In this document: piece after piece, positions 47,141 through 59,470 of the stretch | How the letters are laid out: each line of letters begins with the position of its first letter | How positions within the stretch are numbered: the stretch's first letter is position 1 | Assembly (NCBI GenBank): GCA_028023455.1 | Contig: JAQFVV010000030.1 | Location: 10,589,649 to 10,653,648 of the forward strand | Source of the DNA: Epiperipatus broadwayi | Lineage: Eukaryota > Onychophora > Udeonychophora > Euonychophora > Peripatidae | Direction of reading: 5' to 3' | DNA length: 64,000 nucleotides | Program-made: the position numbers and the translations under genes | The notes under the pieces: model-generated | Told to the model about the DNA's origin: nothing | Databases searched by the model: none | The model's input: only the letters and a program-made list of their open reading frames with translations

Positions 47141-47327
47141 CAGTGGTTTTCAACCTGTGGGTCATGACCCCTTTGAAGGTTGAACAACGCTTTCACAGGG
47201 GGTCACCTAAGACTATTGGAAAATACATTTTCGATTTATAATAGTGGCAAAATTAAAGGTTGGGGGTAACCACAACATAAGGAACTGTATTAAAAGGTTG
47301 CGGCATTAGGAAAGTTGAAAGCCACTG
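47141..47327 (+). mobile_element. SPIN-like hAT miniature transposon with 8-bp target duplication
   Basis: 187 bp beginning cagtggttttcaacctgtgg and ending gttgaaagccactg (imperfect ~16-bp inverted ends). Flanked by identical 8-bp TCCTAATA at 47133-47140 and 47328-47335, the hallmark of hAT elements. The body reads gtgggtcatgacccctttg, tcacagggggtcac, ctaagactattgg, gttgggggtaaccacaac and ggttgcggcattagg, all characteristic of the SPIN family of non-autonomous hAT elements known from tetrapods, a triatomine bug and a pond snail. No transposase here. Recognised from memory of the family consensus; substitutions suggest moderate age. Confidence 0.88.
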
Positions 47328-47756
47328 TCCTAATACTTAGTTAAATTATTCGAGTTCAAAAGACAATCCTACTTAGACAAAAATGGATAAAAAATAAATT
47401 AGAATATGGAAATGATTATTCAAAAATTAATATTTATGAATACTATCAGAATTTAAATATTTTATTAGGAACAATATTTAAAAGGCAAAAGATGGTTAAG
47501 GGATTTATTCAAAACCTGTTGAAGCTAACACTGAAATGTGCTTTCATTTAATTGATTTATTAAAATGACTTGTTAATTAAAATTTTTAAATGAATTCTAG
47601 TTATATTACAATATATGTGTCATAGATGCATTTCTGCAGTAAATGTAGTTATATGTAATTAGAAAAGTATTTCCAAAATTCTACATGTCTTAATTTTACA
47701 GATATATTTTTTAAGCATACTTTTACTGATGATTTATATGTCTAATTTATAATTAT

Positions 47757-48245
47757 TTGTGTGATTATATTTTCAAATGCAGTATATGGGTAAGAGAACA
47801 AACAGGTGTTACTGACCTCATTGAAAAAATTAAAAGACTGATGTCAAGTTGGGATGGACATATTGCTGGAAGAGATGATAATATATGGACAATTGAAATC
47901 TTAAACTGTTTTTCAAGAGATTGTAAAAGACCCAGAAAGAGATCACATGTGAGATGGATGGATGAAATAAGAAAATGTGCAGAGGTAATGTGGAGAGGAG
48001 AAGCTAAACATCAGAGAAAATGCATTGAAGTTGGAGAGACCTTCATGCTGCAGTGGATTGATGGTGATGATATTTTCAAATGTATTTCACATATTTCTGA
48101 ATTAAATATTGGATTACTTTGTCGGATGGCAATCATCTGGCATCTTAGTGTATACATAATTTTAGAAGTATTAAGAATGTGTAATATTCATATGATTGAT
48201 TATTGTAAGATGTTGATTGGATTCTGTACTTACGTAATCTGCTAA
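47757..48245 (+). pseudogene. RTE-type LINE, C-terminal region of the RT protein
   Basis: A 162-residue ORF. Residues 12-105 match the C-terminal end of RTE-clade proteins: VREQTGVTDLIEKIKRL, then WDGHIAGRDDNIWTIEIL (usually W.WAGH.AR..D.RWT..VL), then the basic KRPRKRSHVRWMDEIRK (usually G...GRPP.RW.DD), then GETFMLQWIDGD. The 57 residues after that are probably 3' sequence read through. No upstream RT remains, so this is a 5'-truncated copy, the usual outcome of LINE insertion. Confidence 0.85.
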
Positions 48246-48605
48246 GAAAATTTTCGAAAGCAACAAACATGCACGCACACACCAAAATGGCTTTAGTATG
48301 CATAACTCATTCATTTATGAATAAAATGACTGATATTATTCATAAGGTTTTAGAATTATGATTCATTACAGTAATTTTATATATAAACAAATTAAATTGA
48401 TATTAAAATTTCCCAAGTAATAATTATTAAATATAATAAATAATTAGTAAAATCATCATCTCAAAGAATGTTGCTATACTATTGAATAATCCAAGGGGTC
48501 TTTAGTTCCCCATAACCCAGCATAAATTAAATTTCTAGTAATGCTTGAAAGCTTTATATGTCTTCATCTGTAAATTATAATCTTCCTCTATAAATATCAT
48601 CAGCT
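48246..48605. other. AT-rich spacer
   Basis: No feature supported. Confidence 0.4.
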
Positions 48606-48768
48606 AAATAAATAAATAATCAATCAAACAAGATTGAAATAAACAACTATTAATAATTATATTTAAATATTTATCAAACCAGCTTTCATCTCCATTGAGA
48701 TAAATATTTAAATATAATTATTGATAGTTGTTTATTTCAATCTTGTTTGATTGATTATTTATTTATTT
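48606..48768. mobile_element. Hairpin MITE with 70-bp arms
   Basis: Arms 48606-48675 and 48699-48768 are inverted copies with a single visible mismatch, separated by 23 bp. Outer end aaataaataaataatc. Non-coding. Confidence 0.85.
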
Positions 48769-49035
48769 CTGTTTGTGACAACATTATGGACAAATAAATC
48801 ATATTGGATATTTGACCATCATAGTAATATCATCAGCTAAACATCTAATGAAGATTGGTGCTTTAATCTAAGAAATTCTGGGTAGAAAATTTAATCGTGC
48901 CTTCTGGTGATTGATGTTATCCATACTTGAAAAATTTAAGTTGACGATTACTATATATATATAATAAATTAAGTTTGATATGTGTATTCTTTCCAAAATA
49001 TATGTAATATTCAAATCAATATATATATATTAAGG

Positions 49036-49266
49036 TACAGTAAAATTCACATAAATTATAGTTATTTTATTAGAAGTACTTTGGACTATACATCTTGTAG
49101 TCTCTATCAACTATATACCATTGAATAATCAAAACGAGACTATGGGTTTTGTTAAAGGATGTCTCATTTTGATTATTCAATGTTATATAGTTGGATAAAG
49201 ACTACAAGATGTATAGTCGAAAGTACTTTTAATAATATAACTATAATTTATGTGAATTTTACTGTA
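49036..49266. mobile_element. Hairpin MITE bounded by TA (mariner-like)
   Basis: Ends TACAGTAAAATTCACATAAA and its inverted complement ..GAATTTTACTGTA. The arms pair over about 100 bp (includes ctatacatcttgtagtc). TA at both outer ends fits the TA target duplication of Tc1/mariner-type elements. 231 bp, non-coding. Confidence 0.82.
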
Positions 49267-49856
49267 TTTTAATATATACATTGATTTTAATATTACATAT
49301 ATATATATATATCATTAAATTATGTATCACAAATAAATAATTCTCTACCATAAAAAATTATATATATAAGATTTTTCATATGCTTTATAATATGAATATT
49401 GAACGTGTAGTGAGAATTTCCATGTATTTATCGAAACAAATTTCTACTCTACTGCAGTAAGACAAACAAGCAATTAAAACTGACAACTGCAAATTAATCC
49501 TGTCATCTAGCAATAACAATTTCTCTGACTTATCTTTATTGAAAATTGCTACTGCTTTTAGCTTTCTATTTTAGATCTTAAAAAAATCATATTAAATATT
49601 TTCATAAGTAAACAAGTTTCTCTTGTAAATTTTCAGTTACTTTATAGAAATAAATATTGACATTATAATGGGAATTTTAGATAAATAAAAATATTATTAC
49701 TAATGTCATGATTTCAATTGACAATTACCAATTTATAATTGGTTTGCCTAATTATAGCATAATTGAAGTTTATTTAATTAAATACATGTAAATTTGTTAT
49801 ATTTTCAATTTTCCCATCTACAAGACCTTTGAAAATGATGTAATATTTTATATCTA
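49267..49856. other. AT-rich spacer
   Basis: Contains (TA)11 near 49300. No gene supported. Confidence 0.4.
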
Positions 49857-49968
49857 TTTTTTTTCCATATGTCAAAGCATCATCTGGAAGCAAACCTGCA
49901 ACAACTGTCTGCAAGCAACTGCTTGCTTGCAAAGCAGCTGCGCTGACCTCTTGGCTACCAACACTTGA
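49857..49968 (-). mobile_element. tRNA-derived SINE, copy 4
   Basis: Reverse complement reads gttggtagccaagaggtcagc, tttgcaagcaagcag, gcagacagttgttgc and a decayed B box aggtttgcttcc, then gatgctttgacatatgg plus A-run. Confidence 0.82.
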
Positions 49969-50037
49969 CATCTTTATCTTTATGGGAGAAATCTGTGTAT
50001 ATGTGGAAAATATTTAGACAATTGTGATTTTTTAGTT

Positions 50038-50040
<3 letters not shown>

Positions 50041-50110
<70 letters not shown>
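50041..50110. repeat. (TA)n microsatellite
   Basis: About 35 TA units. Confidence 0.95.
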
Positions 50111-50112
<2 letters not shown>

Positions 50113-50889
50113 ACTTATGACTCTTGCAGAATCTAACTTAATATACTAAAAGTGTTTTCATTTTTGGTTTATAGGTGAGTCCATCAAAAATACTATAACT
50201 AGGTGGCATGATTTAATTTGCAATTATTAGTTTTAATTGGATATTGATCTAATTATAACACAGCTGAAATTTTTCTAGATAAATATATAAAAATTGCCAT
50301 TATACTTTCAATATTTACTTAAAGTAACTGAGATCTAAGATAGGTTCTTGTCATTGCAGTTATTATTACTACATGATTATTCATATGGGCTGTCCACTAG
50401 CATGCTTCAGTCAACATAGTGAGTTTGTTAGTTTTTATCTGTAATTTTATGATTAAGAATCACCATGTTTTTTTTTCTCAGTTGCCTGATAATTCTTAAC
50501 TAAAATATCAATTTTTTCCTGAACAAAGAATAAATGTGTGTATGAATGAATTTTGTTTAAATAGATATTTACAATCATGTCAGGCAAAATTAAATTACAT
50601 AAAGCTACCACCAAGGCAGTAATTGGTTGATAAAGATGGAGGGTACTAGGAATATCCTGATTAAAAACCCAATTGCCATTCAATGACAAACTTTTAGATA
50701 GGTTCTTAAACTTGTTTATCACTTTTAAGTGAAGGAAGATGGCACATATGGGAAGAATTGTCTAATGTTAAATAAGCATAATTTAGAAGAATGGGTGAAG
50801 AGAAAATTGATTTTACAAATGAATAGACACTTTCCTACAAAAGTGCAAGTATTGAGAGCACAAATTGAATAAGTTTTTATTATAATTAC
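50111..50889. other. Non-coding spacer
   Basis: The long - strand ORFs here are not supported. The last 150 bp may be decayed LINE endonuclease sequence belonging to the next feature. Confidence 0.4.
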
Positions 50890-51290
50890 AAAGTGGAAAA
50901 ATGATACTGTTGGAATTAATAGTATATCAAATAAAATGAAAAGCAATTTCGTGAAAGTCAGCACATGCAGATGATTCATATTTATGCTGCAACAAGTTCT
51001 CATTGTGATAAAGAAGTAGAGAATTTTTATGTGATTGAACAAAAAGCTTTTGATCAGACTAAACAATATTTAAAGTTGTCATGGAAGACTTTAATTCTAG
51101 ACATCGTAAATAATTGAAAGATGAACATTGGATATTTTGGTTATGGTATTAGAAATGAGAGAAGGCAGAGATTTGTGGACTTTCCACAGGAAAAAAACAT
51201 ATATTATGAACTCTTTTTTAAAAACAATGCAAATGGAAACATTCAAATAAAAGCATTGCAGAATCTGATTATATTTTGTCTGTTCATATA
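50890..51290 (+). pseudogene. RTE-type LINE endonuclease fragment
   Basis: A frame from about 50892 reads NDTVGINSISNKM, and from 50966 QMIHIYAATSSHCDKEVENFY, the block normally IQVYAPT...DEEVE.FY of the APE endonuclease. After one stop the same frame gives GYGIRNERRQRFVDF (normally G.RNERG.R.V.F) and a decayed continuation. The GDFN catalytic block between them is not recognisable. The opposed - strand ORFs are shadows. Confidence 0.75.
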
Positions 51291-51655
51291 ACAAGCTCTA
51301 GCATCTAGGCAAAAGTACCTCAAGTCCAATCATGCACAAGATACATAAGTCAGGAACACTCATGAACTCTGCCCTATTTGCCTATTTTCCAGATCTACCA
51401 ACTTATGAGCAACAATCCCGATGATACTGACCTAATTTATCTCTCTTCTCTGGCATCACAAAGTGGAGACACACAATTTAAAATTATATGACGGATTATT
51501 TTAGCATAAATATAAGTTTGACCCATTTAAAGGTTGTGACCTTTCATATTAATTATATCTATAAGATTAGTGGGAGATCATCTAGCCAGACCAAGCATAA
51601 TTTAATAACTAAAATATTAATATTATAAATAAAAGAAAACAATGATGCTGCAAGT

Positions 51656-51693
<38 letters not shown>

Positions 51694-54600
51694 ATTTATT
51701 AATTTAAAGAAATATGCATAAATACTTGTTTTATTATTTTTATTAATCGTCATTGGCCTCTTGACGTACATATAATTTGAATGACATTTAGACGGTAGCA
51801 GGTAAATCATATGACATTTGTTAGGGCTAGCTTATATGAACAGTTAATTTAGCATTATGAGGAAATATATTTGCTATATACCAATCCACCCCCAGAAAAA
51901 ACAAAATATAGCCCTTAACCAATTTAGCTTACGAAGATTATTTTATGATTGAAATATTAACTTTATTACAAAAATACATTTTTTATTAATAGGTGAAAGG
52001 ATCTCAGTTTTTTTTTTTTACTGAGTGAGAAATGTGTGCGGGATAGCTCATTAACAGATATATAATGGCGTCGCAAAAAGATGTGCATATAAAAATATTA
52101 ATAAATTTATCTGTTTAGTAGAATTGTAATATTATGGTTTATGGACATTCATAGGTTTGAGTTATTGTGAGAACTTTAACAGAGCGGTGTATGCATGATG
52201 CAGAATTAGATGATCCAATCTCGCATCCGGAAAAAAGGTGCTTCCAAATTTGAGGACGAAAAATGGTGACCGAATTCTTTCTGCTACTTTGGCAGGTTCG
52301 GTTCACATAATGAAGATGTCAACTATTAATAACAATAGGGCAGGTATTTCCTGGAGTGACCCTATGTCAATAGCTCATACGACAAAATAAGTCCCACAGG
52401 GAGGGGTTGCCAGCCGAGTTTTTGGACTTGAAATCAATATATGGGATCCGGATTACCAAAATCCCAGGGAATGAAGCACAAAGACACATATAGGTGTATT
52501 TGAACATGGAGGCCTGTTTGCATACAATGCTTGGAATGAGAAACATATAATATTTTAACACTAAGGATGAATGGATTATAACCTATATATATTGGGAATG
52601 TCCAACATAATAGGATGACTTAAATACTAAACAGTAATGGATTATTTAAACTTATTACTAAAATACATAATCATTAGAACAGAGACTCCCTTTCTCCTTA
52701 CTTTAATTTATTTATAAACTTCCCACAATGTGAAATAAATATGATAATTCAGTTAATAAGTGTTTTATATTATAATAAACCTAATGAAATACGTATACGA
52801 ATGGGGTAGTGATTATTAATTTCAAAATAACAGACTTAATTTCATATAACAAAATTCAGTTTAAGGTTAGCGCTTATTATTCAAATAAAATAAAAAACAT
52901 TTCTTAGAAAAATAGATTTCTGTTTTTTTACAATAACCTTATGAGATAATTTGTTTTCCCCAAATTCGCAAGCATTTGCTAAGATAAAAATAAGACTTGT
53001 TTTAATTCAACTTAATCTAGTTATCCCATAAAGTAGAGAGGGGAAAATAAAAGCAAAATTACATACTGGCGAATTTGAGGAATTATTGGCATATTTAAAA
53101 ATATAAATATATAAAACACGATAATAAAAGTTAAAAAAATATTATTGCCACATGAAAGTGAAAGAAAAATATTACATTTATTTAATAGAGGCTCAATGAT
53201 AAAAAGCAATTATAGAAAGTTATATAGAGTTATATACAAGCTAGTGGTAAGTCAATTACAAATCATTTTAATAAAATATTAAATTTCTGGTCAAAGGACC
53301 AGCTAATAAAATGATATTTTAAATTATATACAGAGTTATTAGAAATAATTACGGAGGGCTGAATTTAAGAGTTTAGACATTAGGCAGGGGCTAGAGTTCT
53401 TTTACCTTTATAAAATTAGTGGTGATCCTTAATGATTCAGCGTTTATTGGGATTGGTGAACTAGATCTAGATTTGGTCAGTCAGGCAGGTATCATTTAAT
53501 TATTCAGTCTTTAAGCATATTAAAGTTCATGGGTAATGGGATCCAGAACATGTTTGAACAGAAAGAAAGGTGAAAATGTCCACTACTCGCTGTACATTGA
53601 ATTATTGTCATGACAAGCGTGGATTATCTCTACCATTGCTGTTTAAATATTATGAGTCTTCATTCTGGATTCAAATCTAGCAATATTTATACTATTTTTC
53701 CATTGATATTGGAACGCACTTAGCTGCTAGACCTGAGGTACTTTATCCACTTAGCAGAACTGGAATTTGCTGACCGGATGCACCTTTTGTTTAAGGAAGT
53801 TTTAAAAACAATGCAATTCTGTTAGAATTTCTCGAATGATTGTTTTAAAATATGATCTATGATTTTAAAACAAATTTGAAGTAGATAAAATGTCCACTAA
53901 TGGATTCTTACATTATTCTATAAAATTATATATTTTAGATGGACTAATTGAGTTTCCTGTAAATTGTCTTAATTACATTCGAGAATATTCTTACAAGAAT
54001 TGCATTATTTTTTTGACTGCCATGATTAAAATAAATGATAAATTAAATATAATTTTAAAAATATACATTAATATAATACTTTTTTCCTTTATATAGGTTT
54101 TAAAATTAATCTCCCGTCACCTATAATAGGTACAAATCCATTACGCATGCATATGAAATTAAAATAAAATCAAATATTTATTTATTAAAATTAGTTACAT
54201 TAAGATATATATATATATATATATATCAGTTATCATTTTATTAGTTAAGCTACAAAATATATGTATTAATAAATATGTATACATGCATTAAGGATGGAGT
54301 TTGAATATGGTTTGATGGTGGGAGATTCTGAGTGGGCTGTGAAGCTTATCTGAGTATCAGGTCAACTGCTTCATTTTCCTGGACTTATAAGGAACAAACA
54401 AAAAATCGTTTTTAAAAAAAATCTTTTTATTTGATGCTTCGGTGACAAAAGAACAACCAGGTTTAAAATGATGACATATATCTTAAATTTTTTTTATCTT
54501 ATTTGTTTAGCATTGACTTGTTTATTGATTTACTCTTTTTATTTTTCCCTGCTATATATAACTGTTATGAAAAAAAAATTTTGATTATTTTTATATATTA

Positions 54601-54802
54601 TAATCATCCTTTTTTTATTTATTTATTTATGTTCCTATAATCCAATCTATCCTTATCCATTTTGTTTATTTTATTACTCTAAATATAACTGAAATAGAAA
54701 TTTAAAAACTATATTACAATTTTTTTTTCTGTGCTATTGTGATCTGAATTCTTGAGTCGATTTCTGTCCATTTATTTGTATATGTAGATTACCTGTGTGG
54801 TC
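51291..54802. other. Non-coding region, mixed composition
   Basis: 51300-51480, 52050-52520 and 53340-53860 are less AT-rich than the rest but contain no coding frame I can assign. TGGCGTCGC at about 52067 resembles the primer-site-like motif at 4028, but no LTR boundary could be confirmed. (TA) tracts at 51660-51690 and 54205-54226. The short ORFs are not supported. Confidence 0.4.
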
Positions 54803-55454
54803 CTACCTATGATTTCTTCCTTGATCTGGAGGTTCATATAATCTTTTATTTGTGGTTTGTTCACCCCACCATGAGTTTGGTTGATCTTGATATGGTTGGC
54901 TCATGGGTCTTTCTTGATACTTGACCTGTTCTCCTTTCCATATAGGTGTGTAATCGATAGTGCTGAAGAATTGTGCCATTTCCTCTACCTTCCTTACTTT
55001 GTCGTACATATGGTGGCATATTTTACTGGATGGCTTGGACAATTTGGGTCTTTGTAAATGGGAATGCAGTCAATGACCGGAGATGTACTACCTGTCTAAC
55101 AAAAAATTGTGTGTGTGTTTCTTGATTTATTGACTCATACGCTTCCTTCAAAATTGCATAATATATGCTATTTTGATGCTCTTTGCTCCAAAAGGTTTTT
55201 AAAAGGGTTGCTGAATATCTTTCAAAATTCAGTGGCTTGTCTTCATAGCAATCCCACCATGATTTGGAATACCCATGTAAATAATGGATTGCAAGGGCTA
55301 CTTGATCCATTGCTGGCATCCACTTGAATCTGAATAATTCCTGTAAGCTCTCTATATGTACTTTCGGGTTTTCTCCTGCATCGCCTTTAAAGGATTTTAC
55401 TTGAATAAATTTGGCAAGCAGTGTTGGTAAGTATGAGACTTGTTTCCTGGGCAT
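54803..55454 (-). pseudogene. Ty3/gypsy-like gag core with a frameshift
   Basis: Two overlapping ORFs (55454-55023 and 55042-54803) form one gag. The first has SFKGDAGENPKVHIESLQ, AIHYLHGYSKSWWDCYED and LLKTFWSKEHQ, the Trp-centred retrotransposon gag pattern. The second, in another frame, has KVRKVEEMAQFFSTID and a basic, Gln-rich end. It is related to 4768-5313 but clearly a different copy. No CCHC knuckle seen before the frame closes. Confidence 0.78.
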
Positions 55455-57560
55455 TATGGGGTTTGATTTTCCATCTATATTGTAATGGATGTTTAAGACA
55501 CCATTACAAAAATTATAGTTTTATAGGGGTGAAGAAAAGAAAATAAATTTTTATATAAGGTTTCGTTTGTAAAACTTGATTAAAAGTTTTTTTTTAATGC
55601 TTGTAAAAATATATATGTATGTGCATGGGAATTATATTTTAATACCACAGTTATATTTGGTTTTTAATTTTAATTTTGAAAAAAAAAAATTAAGATTATA
55701 TTTTTTGTTAAATTTATGTAAAAGTAAAGTGTACAAATAAATTGCTTTTCAGATTTGGGGATTTAGATTGATAAGGCTAATTAAAAAGAAAGAAAACAAA
55801 AGGAAAAGAATTTTTCATTAGGTAATTCCTAGATCTGTAAAGGGCAATTTATTTCATTAATTAGATAACTATTTTTATCTAGATAGAGAATTTTTAAATT
55901 TTAATTAAAAAAAAAAAAAAGTTGGGTAATTGGTTTAGAGATATGATTCAGCTATAATAGGCTGAATCAGGCCATTGGATTATCTTTGACTAGCTTTTAA
56001 TACTTGCATGAGCTAGAATACTTGCACCAGGCAAAGAGACAGACACCAACTCTGACAGGAGAATTGCACGATTCCTGCCAAAATACTTGGAAAGAACGAT
56101 TCCTGCATATTCTGAAAGCTGATCCAGTAATTATTCTACCCAGAATGAACATTAAACCTACAGCGAGAATATTTTCTTTACTATGATGTGCTAATCTTTT
56201 CACCAGGACAGGTTCGGACATCCTGTGTCTCCATTAACTGCCTACAATGCCATAAGAACCGGCTCCAAAGAAACCACTAACCAACTCACCCAAGCCTACC
56301 GTCAGTGAATCCCGAGCAACGGACTATACTTACGAAAGTCTAGTGCACTAGCATTTAAATAAATTATAAAGGTACCTTACAGTTTTGCAATTTAAATAAT
56401 ATTGTCTTATATGTGTTTCCCTTTTTAAAAAAAAGATAAATGTTTTTCAAGTTGTATCTTATGTAATTCGATTTCTGTGTGCTTGATTTTTTTTTGCTTT
56501 CTTTTTTTAATGAGTGCTAGTTTCAAACCTATTACTGTCCATCCTATTTAAGTCTTAGTAAGTAAGATAGTAGTTTATTTTAATCTCACATTCCTTTTAT
56601 TATAGAAAGCAGTCTGGATATTACAGACTATTTTATTTGACTTCTGGCTCGTGACCCATTTTATCATTAGTTCTACTTATGTCATGAAACTTTATTTATA
56701 ATAGACTACTAAGAAATATAATAGTTCTTAGTTTTATTTCTTCAAGCTTCCAATTCGTTTATTAGGGGCACGTACGATCGTTTTAACCCTCTCAATAGGT
56801 AGATCGTGAGCTCCTAGCCTGTCTCACTCAGAGGGAGGTCAATCGATTGAAAGTAATGACTTTCAACACTCTTTTTATTATTATTAATGTTTTGGAAGCT
56901 ACCTTCGTATTTCTTAGCCTATTAAGAAATATAATAGTTTTATTTCTTCAAGCTTCCAATTTGTTTATTAGGGGCACGTACGATCATTTTAACCCTCTCA
57001 ATAGGTAGATCATGAGCTCCTAGCCTGTCTCACTCAGAGGGAGGTCAATCGATTGAAAGTAATAACTTTCAACACTCTTTTTATTATTATTAATGTTTTG
57101 GAAGCTACTACTTTCGCATTTCTTCGGTTTCGACATAAGCTTACATAAATTTCAAATACGGAGATTCAGCCTTTTCTAACTATGGGTTATAAGCAGGAAG
57201 CTAACCTTCCTTGTCTGGCGTAAGATCACTGTATACTTACTAATACTTCTGCTACTTCCAGTATTTTGCAAATTGCTCTCAAAGCCATATAAATATTTTA
57301 GTTTAATTTTGATGAATGTACATGTAGTACATATTTTAAGTGTGCTTTAAAGATTATTATTTAGATTTATGTTTATTTAATCATACTTTTAATAAAATTA
57401 TTGATTTACTTAGTTGATTTTGTTTTCTGTTGCTACCTTTCCAACTCACTGAACAAAACATAGATCTCCTTTGTTTGATTGAGCTAGTCCGGCGCATTCG
57501 ATTCGCATAACCTGTAACCCCTTAAAAATAAATGTCTAGTTCCAAATTTCAGACTAGTGG
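55455..57560. other. ~2-kb non-coding segment inside the gag remnant
   Basis: Stops in all frames; 56000-57560 is less AT-rich than the gag flanks. Holds the 206-bp duplication below. Its right part is bounded by cactag at about 56346 and ctagtg at about 57557, each followed inward by a similar catttat...ttacag stretch, a weak hint of a DNA transposon with CACTA-type ends. Left boundary unresolved. Confidence 0.45.
56709..57120 (+). repeat. Tandem duplication, period 206 bp
   Basis: Two copies, nearly identical, containing ttcaagcttcc (56741 and 56947), ggggcacgtacgatc, aggtagatcgtgagctcc and gaggtcaatcgattg. High identity points to a recent event. Confidence 0.9.
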
Positions 57561-57711
57561 CGCCCTGGCGATCAGTTTATGCGAGTCTAAAGCTTTTGTC
57601 CGGTATAATATGTTCTGGTGTTGGTTGGAGTTTGTTTGGTCTGATATTCAATTCATCATTCTCTATCTTCATCTTGACCCTGGTTTGTTCCAATGCATCT
57701 AAATTATTTTC

Positions 57712-58361
57712 TCAGGTTTTCACCATACTCTTCTTCATTTTACAGTTTTCATCTCTTTCTCCTAGTTGCTCATGTACTCCCATTTGTGTCTCTTGTAAGT
57801 TTTTTATGTCCCTTTCCTGTTCCTTCTTACATCTCTGTCCATCTTCTAAATTATCATTTATTTTACCAATAGCTATGTGGAAGGTGGCTTCTTGCTTATT
57901 TATCCAGTCTCTTGTCATTCTCCCATCATTTTGTGAACAGCACCCATAGTTTCCTGCTTATGGTCCTCCAGAAGCCCTTTCAACTTAGTGTGAACCTCCT
58001 CATAGCCCTTTTTGCATTCTATCTGTACCTCATCTATTTTTTTTACTAAAGTATCATTCATTTTATCATACATCATTACCATCCAGTCTTTTGTCTGTTC
58101 ACCCATAGTTTCAAATTTAGATTTGAAATTTTCAAATCTAGCTTCCATTCTTCTGAACATAGTCAATACTAATGCTGCTATGTTCATTGCTTGACTGTTG
58201 GTTTCCACAGGTTTACTAGTAACATCATTCTGAGGTTCTTGTCTGATACTAGCTGGTTTTTCTATCTCCTCTTCCTCATTTTTATCATTTTTGGAAATTA
58301 TTTTCCCTGATCTCAGCATCCTTCCCTGGCATGTTATCTCTTCTTCCTTACTATCCTCCAT
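57712..58361 (-). pseudogene. gag leader, coiled-coil region
   Basis: Two ORFs, 58361-57915 (148 residues) and 57918-57712 (68 residues), in different frames, so a frameshift sits near 57916. Highly charged, Glu/Lys/Gln-rich, with MEARFENFKSKFETMGEQ-type helical heptads. Starts MEDSKEEEITCQGRMLRSGK. Similar in character to the 4586 ORF. In gag proteins such leaders mediate assembly; that role is inferred. Confidence 0.55.
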
Positions 58362-59049
58362 TTGGCTGTCTGACTTTAAAAAATTGTTTAATTATTATTA
58401 TTTTTCTTGATGACAAATATTAACTTGTGATTCTTTTTCCTTTTCTTTGTTTTTATATGGAGTGATACATTCTTCCTCCCATTCTCAGCCTTCTCCACCT
58501 TATTCTACTCCCCCATCCCTGTACCCAATTTATACCTATTTGTTTGATTTATTATTGCTACCCTGCTCGACTTATTTTTGCATTATTAATTTCTAGTTCT
58601 AACATTTTAAACATACAAAATATATATATTGAATATCATATTATTACTACCTAACCTTCCCTTGTCCTTCTTTTGCTTCATCTTTTGTTTTGGTTATTCC
58701 TTTGCACCTGAAACATACTTAATAATTTGTTTGTTAGAAATGACATTTATTAAATTCATGTTATAATCATCAGCATTACATGTGTGGTACATAAATTATT
58801 AGAAAAAAAGAACTCTATATAACTTGTTAAATCTCGAATCATTGTTTCCAGCATTTTCTTTTATTTTACTCACTCTACTACCTATTGGCAAAATTTATAA
58901 TGGTATTACTACTGGGTACCAGCCAAAGGGTAAGATTGTTACAATATTATCTGACCAGATGATCTGCTTTTACTTGATTATATACGCTTACAAATTTATA
59001 TATTTATTTATAACAGCTGTACAGTAATTCATATTTATTATATAATAAA
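58362..59049. other. Non-coding, pyrimidine-rich start
   Basis: Probably the 5' leader of the minus-strand gag element, then unassigned DNA. No primer-binding site seen. Confidence 0.4.
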
Positions 59050-59470
59050 AAGTTAAAAAAATAGTCACTATTATTTTGAGCACATATTTATATATATGGG
59101 TATGAAAATATTAAAAATCTGCCGCTATATTTTCCTTCACCAGCCCGAGAAAATGATATATGTATATTTAAACATCATTCATTGGAAAAAAAATATTGCA
59201 TGTATAAAATAGTCATGATTATTTGGAGCATATATTTCTTTATATATAATTATGGATGTGAAAATATTCAAAAGTTGCCACTATTTTTTCTTTCACACAC
59301 TCGAGAAAATTATACATGTATATTTAAAACATTTATTGAAAAAAAATACGTATATAAAACATTATTCACGATTATTTGCAGCACTATTATGGGTGTGAAA
59401 GTATTCAAAAGCTGTCACTACTTTTCTTTCATCAGCCTGAAAAAATTATACATGTATACTTAAAACATTA
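59050..59470. repeat. Minisatellite, three diverged ~140-155 bp units
   Basis: The phrase gngtgaaaatattcaaaagttgcc recurs at about 59097, 59253 and 59390, each preceded by attattttgagca-type and followed by ctttcatcagcc and catgtatatttaaaac. ORFs across it are by-products. Confidence 0.8.

Larger units (their letters stand above)
54803..58361 (-). mobile_element. Second gag-bearing retroelement remnant, interrupted
   Basis: Read on the - strand, a coiled-coil gag leader (58361-57712) comes first and the gag core (55454-54803) last. Both match the order seen in the element at 4586-5313. About 2 kb of unrelated non-coding DNA (roughly 55500-57560) separates them. No LTR pair or pol was found. 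Confidence 0.65.

Noticed and set aside
52060-52090. TGGCGTCGC similar to the primer-site-like motif at 4028
   Set aside because: No long repeat pair around it and no coding remnant downstream.
56004-56221. Overlapping 60- and 74-residue ORFs on opposite strands
   Set aside because: Mirror frames in the inserted non-coding segment, with no motif from any known family.
57555-57580. TGGCGCCCTGGCGATC on the + strand, resembling a retroviral-type primer binding site
   Set aside because: The sequence after it is the gag remnant on the opposite strand and no matching LTR could be bounded, so the match may be chance.
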